Of a stretch of 64,000 nucleotides of DNA, positions 60,541 to 64,000 are shown piece by piece (the stretch's first letter is position 1; every line of letters begins with the position of its first letter). The notes beneath the pieces were generated by a model. That model was given only the letters and a program-made list of their open reading frames with translations. It was not told the origin of the DNA and did no database searches. Position numbers and translations under genes: made by a program. Location: positions 1-64,000 of the forward strand of contig NZ_MXPU01000016.1 in NCBI RefSeq assembly GCF_002204185.1. Reading direction: 5' to 3'. The stretch is from Rhizobium esperanzae (GTDB taxonomy: Bacteria; Pseudomonadota; Alphaproteobacteria; Rhizobiales; Rhizobiaceae).

Positions 60541-60960
60541 CTACATCTGGTCGGTCGCCGCCATGTCACGATTATAGATCTTGTGGACGAGCTCGCCGGC
60601 GTGAGCACGGGCTTCGTCCTTCTGTGCCGGCGTCATTGGCCGGCAGGTGTTCCTGAGGTTGGAGCGGTCGAGCACGGTGGCCGCACCCGAATTGGTGATG
60701 ACGAGGTGCCAGCTGCAGGAGGCGACCCTGTCGACGACCACCGCGCCATGGCATCCGGAAGACAGGCAGAAAGCCACGGTCTGCTGCGCGGCGTGATCGC
60801 CCTTCTGTGCCAGCGCCAGCGCCGTCTGGAATTCCTCGGCCCATCGTTCACAATGCTTCACCCCAGGCATGCACGACCTCATGACGGGATGGATGTCACC
60901 GGCCTGAAGCGGCGAGACGAAAAAGGCGCCGATCGAGAGGGCGAGCAGAAGCTTGAGCAT
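60541..60960 (-). CDS. Small Cys-rich secreted protein of unknown function
   Basis: The 139-residue protein has a signal peptide (MLKLLLALSIGAFFVSPLQAG) and six Cys in the mature part, in CMPGVKHCERW, FCLSSGCHG, SCSWHL and TCRPM, so several disulfides are likely. AAGGAAT lies seven bases before ATG 60960. I do not recognise a family. It lies between the Dabb gene and the GGDEF/EAL gene on the same strand. Confidence 0.8.
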   Translation of the reverse strand: MLKLLLALSIGAFFVSPLQAGDIHPVMRSCMPGVKHCERWAEEFQTALALAQKGDHAAQQTVAFCLSSGCHGAVVVDRVASCSWHLVITNSGAATVLDRSNLRNTCRPMTPAQKDEARAHAGELVHKIYNRDMAATDQM

Positions 60961-61068
60961 CGAAAATTCCTTGCGTGATAAAGGAGTGGCGCACATTGCC
61001 GGCCGTCGGTCAATGGCCATTTATGGGAAGGCGCGCCGGGAAGAACCCGTAAAGGCGATCGCTTTCCC

Positions 61069-63981
61069 TCACGCCCGTTTCGTCAGCGGAAACCGGTCGC
61101 GAAGCAGCCGCAGCACCGAGTCCGATGGCATCGGTGGGCCGAAGAGATAGCTCTGACCGTAGCTGCAGCCCATTTTGGCCAGTTCGATCGCATCCTCGTT
61201 GGATTCGATGCCTTCGGCTACCACCTTCATCTCGAGCTCGCGCGCCATCGATATCACCGATCGGAGCACGGTCGCCTTCTTGTCGCTGCTGTCGCGCACC
61301 AGCGCCTTGTCGAGCTTGATCGTGTCGAAGGGGAAGCGGGTGAGATAGGCAAGCGACGAGTAGCCCGTGCCGAAATCGTCGAGCGCCAGGCCAATGCCGG
61401 CTTCTTTCAGCTTCTGCAGCACCAGGCGGGCCTGTTCCGGATTTTCCATCACCATGGATTCCGTCAGTTCCAGCTTGAGCCGCGAGGGTGCGCAATGGGT
61501 CTTGGCGAGAACCGAACGCACGTCGTCATAGAGCTCGTTGTTGAGCAGTTGCACGCTCGACAGATTGATCGACACGAAGATCGGCAGTTCGCCGGTCTGG
61601 GTCTGCCAGCTCATCAGGTCGTTGGTCGCCTGTTCCAGCGCGAACATGCCGAGCGGGCCGATGAGATCGGAGGCCTCGGCGATGGGGATGAATTCGGAGG
61701 GCGGGATATTGCCGCGCTTGGGATGTTCCCAGCGCATCAGCGCCTCGAAGCCGGCGACTTCGACATCCTCCAGCCGGGCGATCGGCTGATAGACCATCGA
61801 CAGTTCCTTGCGCTCGATGGCGCGGCGCAGATCGGTTTCGAGCTGCAGCCGGTCGGTGCCGAAATCGCGGAAGGCCGGCTGGAACGGCTCGACGCGGTTG
61901 CCGCCGGCCCGCTTTGCCCGATACATCGCAAGCTCGGCGTCGCTGAGCAGGCCGGTCGCGCTCTCCTGCCGGTCCACCCAGGAGGCGAGCCCGATCGAAG
62001 CCGTCAGGATGATCTCGCGATTGGCGAAGTTGATCGGCACCATGATCGCCTTGCTGACCGCATCGGCGAAATCGGCGACCTTGGCCGGGTTGTGTTCGGA
62101 CACCAGGATCAGACCGAACTGGTCGCCGGCAAGCCGCGCCAGCGTATCCTGCTGCTTCATCAGCCGGCGAAGGCGCCGCGTCAGCGCGATCAGGATATTG
62201 TCGCCGGCGGCCACTCCGAGGGAATCATTGACCAGCTTGTAGCGGTCGATGTCGATGACCATCACCGTCGGACGCAGCGTCTCGCCGCCCGGCGCCAGCG
62301 CCAGCACCGACTGCAGCCGGTCGAGGAAGACCTGTCGGTTCGGCAGGCCGGTCAGATTATCGTGCAGCGCATCCTGCAGCAGCCGCTCGACGGAATTCTT
62401 CTGCTCGGTGACGTCGACGATCGTGCCGACGCAGCGGATGATCTCGCCGTTGGAGCCGAGCACCGGCCGGGCGCGGATCAACAGCCAGTGGAAATGCCCG
62501 TCCTCGGCGCGGATGCGGAACTCGTGGTTCAGCCGGCCGCGGCGGTGTTCGAGCAGCACGTCGAGTGTGGCGCGGAAGCGGTCGCGGTCGTCAGGGTGAA
62601 GCCGCGGCAGCCAGTTGCGCGCCGCCCCGTGCATGGCACCTGGGGAGAGGCCGAGTTTGACCGAGACGTCGGGAATGGTGACGACGCGGTCGCGCGCCAC
62701 GTCCCAGTCCCAAACCATGTCGCCGGAACCGGTCAGCGCCAGCGATTGCCGCTCGAGATCGGAAAACAACCCCTGCTGGAACGCGCCGCCGGCAAAGGCG
62801 TGCTGCATCACGGTAAAGCCGATCAAAAGCACGATCAGCACCAGGCCGCCGCCGAGCGCCGGCTGGATGATGTCGTTGTCGAGCCGGCCGGTGACCGTCA
62901 GCCACGCCCCGAACAGCCAGACGAGCGTCAGCGCCCAGGCCGGCACCAAGAGGATGGCGCGGTCGTAGCGGTTGAAGCCGAGATAGATGATCAACAGCAG
63001 CCCGGTCGCCGCCGTCAGCGCGAAGGACAGTCTGGCGATGCCGGCGGCGATCGACGGATCGTAGATCGCCACGCCGAAGAGCAGGGCAAGGCCGAGCACC
63101 CAGGCGAGTGTGGCGTAACCGAGATGCGCATGCCAGCGGTTGAGGTTCAGATAGGTGAAGAGGAAGATGACGAAACTCGAGGCGAGCGCCACCTCCGCGC
63201 AGGCGCGCCATATTCGCTGGTCGGCCGAGGCGACGCTGATCAGCTTGCCGAGGAAACCGAAGTCGACGCAGATGTAGCCAAGCACCGCCCAGGCGAGTGC
63301 TGCCGTCGCCGGCAGCATCGACGTGCCCTTGACGACGAAGAGGATGGTGAGGAACACCGCCAGCAGACCGGCAATGCCGAGCACGATGCCGCGATAGAGA
63401 GTGAAGGCGTTGATCGTGTCCTTGTAGGCGTTCGGTTCCCAGAGATAGATCTGTGGGAGCTCCGGCGTCGACAGTTCGGCGACGAAGGTGATGACGGCGC
63501 CGGGGTTCAGCGTGATGCGGAAGACGTCGGCCTCGTCGCTCGGCTGCCGGTCGAGCGCAAAGCCTTCGCTCGGCGTAATCGCGCTGATCCGCTGCGAGCC
63601 GAGATCCGGCCAGAAGAGCTTGGAATTGACCAGGCGGAAATGCGGCGCGACGATGACCCGCTCCAGCTGTTCCTCCGAGACATTGGCAAGCGCAAACACC
63701 GCCCAGTCGCCCTGGTGATTCTCCGAGCTCGCCCGGACCTCGATGCGCCGGCGGATGCCGTCGGCCCCGGCCGCCGTCGAAACCTGAAAGGCCTCGCCCT
63801 GGTTGGCGTAGATCTCGGTCGTCGCGGTGAGATCGAGCGCGGTATCGTCACGGGAAATCTTCACCGGCTCGGCCGCCTGGGCAACGCCCGCCGAAAGGGC
63901 GAAGACCGCCAGGAAAAGGGCTGCGATCACCGCGATCACTCGTCCGGACGGTGACTTGGGCAGCATGCTGTTTCTGGTCAT
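61069..63981 (-). CDS. Membrane GGDEF/EAL protein, probable c-di-GMP phosphodiesterase
   Basis: The 970-residue protein has a signal/anchor, a periplasmic 7TMR-DISM-like region (about 37-190), about seven membrane helices (190-400), a PAS domain with PAC motif (about 415-540), a GGDEF domain and an EAL domain. The GGDEF site reads AGDQF, so cyclase activity is unlikely. The EAL domain keeps FEALMRW, the NLSSVQL and LELTES metal residues and DDFGTGYSSL, so it should hydrolyse c-di-GMP. Start ATG 63981 lies 19 bases from the window end. Confidence 0.95.
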   Translation of the reverse strand: MTRNSMLPKSPSGRVIAVIAALFLAVFALSAGVAQAAEPVKISRDDTALDLTATTEIYANQGEAFQVSTAAGADGIRRRIEVRASSENHQGDWAVFALANVSEEQLERVIVAPHFRLVNSKLFWPDLGSQRISAITPSEGFALDRQPSDEADVFRITLNPGAVITFVAELSTPELPQIYLWEPNAYKDTINAFTLYRGIVLGIAGLLAVFLTILFVVKGTSMLPATAALAWAVLGYICVDFGFLGKLISVASADQRIWRACAEVALASSFVIFLFTYLNLNRWHAHLGYATLAWVLGLALLFGVAIYDPSIAAGIARLSFALTAATGLLLIIYLGFNRYDRAILLVPAWALTLVWLFGAWLTVTGRLDNDIIQPALGGGLVLIVLLIGFTVMQHAFAGGAFQQGLFSDLERQSLALTGSGDMVWDWDVARDRVVTIPDVSVKLGLSPGAMHGAARNWLPRLHPDDRDRFRATLDVLLEHRRGRLNHEFRIRAEDGHFHWLLIRARPVLGSNGEIIRCVGTIVDVTEQKNSVERLLQDALHDNLTGLPNRQVFLDRLQSVLALAPGGETLRPTVMVIDIDRYKLVNDSLGVAAGDNILIALTRRLRRLMKQQDTLARLAGDQFGLILVSEHNPAKVADFADAVSKAIMVPINFANREIILTASIGLASWVDRQESATGLLSDAELAMYRAKRAGGNRVEPFQPAFRDFGTDRLQLETDLRRAIERKELSMVYQPIARLEDVEVAGFEALMRWEHPKRGNIPPSEFIPIAEASDLIGPLGMFALEQATNDLMSWQTQTGELPIFVSINLSSVQLLNNELYDDVRSVLAKTHCAPSRLKLELTESMVMENPEQARLVLQKLKEAGIGLALDDFGTGYSSLAYLTRFPFDTIKLDKALVRDSSDKKATVLRSVISMARELEMKVVAEGIESNEDAIELAKMGCSYGQSYLFGPPMPSDSVLRLLRDRFPLTKRA

Positions 63982-64000
63982 CGGCTGTCGGTTTTCCTGC

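Noticed and set aside
61495..63954. 819-codon plus-strand frame
   Set aside because: It is antisense to the GGDEF/EAL gene, rich in Arg/Asp/Gln of the kind produced by reverse reading, with no domain.

Overview
The window is chromosomal DNA from an alphaproteobacterium of the Rhizobium etli/leguminosarum group. The evidence is the high-GC coding sequence, the malonate-utilisation matR-matABC cluster, the bioMNY biotin importer, the ctaCDBGE oxidase block with DUF983-SURF1-ispH-thrB-rnhA, and several intergenic copies of rhizobial palindromic repeats. I see no rRNA, tRNA or CRISPR array. Genus-level assignment is an inference from gene content.

Layout. 1-7800: a partial IS110-type transposase at the left edge, then dxs, a frameshifted phospholipase D-like gene, pirin, an SDR oxidoreductase, xseB and an HDAC-like amidohydrolase. 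7.9-13.6 kb: a hotdog thioesterase and the divergent malonate locus (matR against matABC), with two MatR-type boxes in the divergent promoter. 13.8-18.7 kb is the most accessory-looking stretch: an orphan LuxR regulator, an orphan ectoine-synthase homologue divergent from a LysR regulator, an apparent leader-peptide attenuator with no obvious target gene, a Gly/Asp-rich small protein and an acyltransferase-3. 18.9-26.9 kb: bioMNY, a YcaQ-type glycosylase, an NmrA/LysR divergent pair, then aroC-ribB. 27.2-31.6 kb: a small secreted protein, a HicAB pair whose toxin gene carries an in-frame amber codon, a histidine phosphatase, fabI, a Q-rich J-domain protein and a lipoprotein. 31.7-40.7 kb: pdxH, a polysaccharide deacetylase, a D,D-carboxypeptidase with SPOR domain, a MazG-like protein, DUF47-pit phosphate transport, NUDIX, GNAT, tldD and an IalB-like protein.

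41.0-52.7 kb: cytochrome aa3 oxidase subunits II, I and III with assembly factors (CtaB, a 46-residue CoxF-like protein, CtaG, SURF1), followed by ispH, thrB and rnhA. About 2.6 kb carrying a HIT-like protein, a second-type PlsY and a chloramphenicol-phosphotransferase-like ATPase sits between ctaE and DUF983, flanked by dispersed repeats. 52.9-61.0 kb: a zinc metallopeptidase, CsbD, YqgE, a DsbD-alpha-like protein, peroxiredoxin, a probably Zur-controlled zinc ABC importer preceded by an unlisted 42-codon membrane-protein gene, a truncated ModA-like gene, a Dabb protein and a small Cys-rich secreted protein. The right end is a 970-residue membrane GGDEF/EAL protein with a degenerate GGDEF motif.

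Most genes are housekeeping. The items that deserve a second look are the attenuator-like leader near 16.6 kb, the small membrane gene under the Zur-like boxes near 56.9 kb, the PlsY/HIT insertion, and several broken or degenerate genes (phospholipase D, hicA, modA-like, the cyclohydrolase domain of RibB). All family calls rest on reading motifs by eye; no database search was run.
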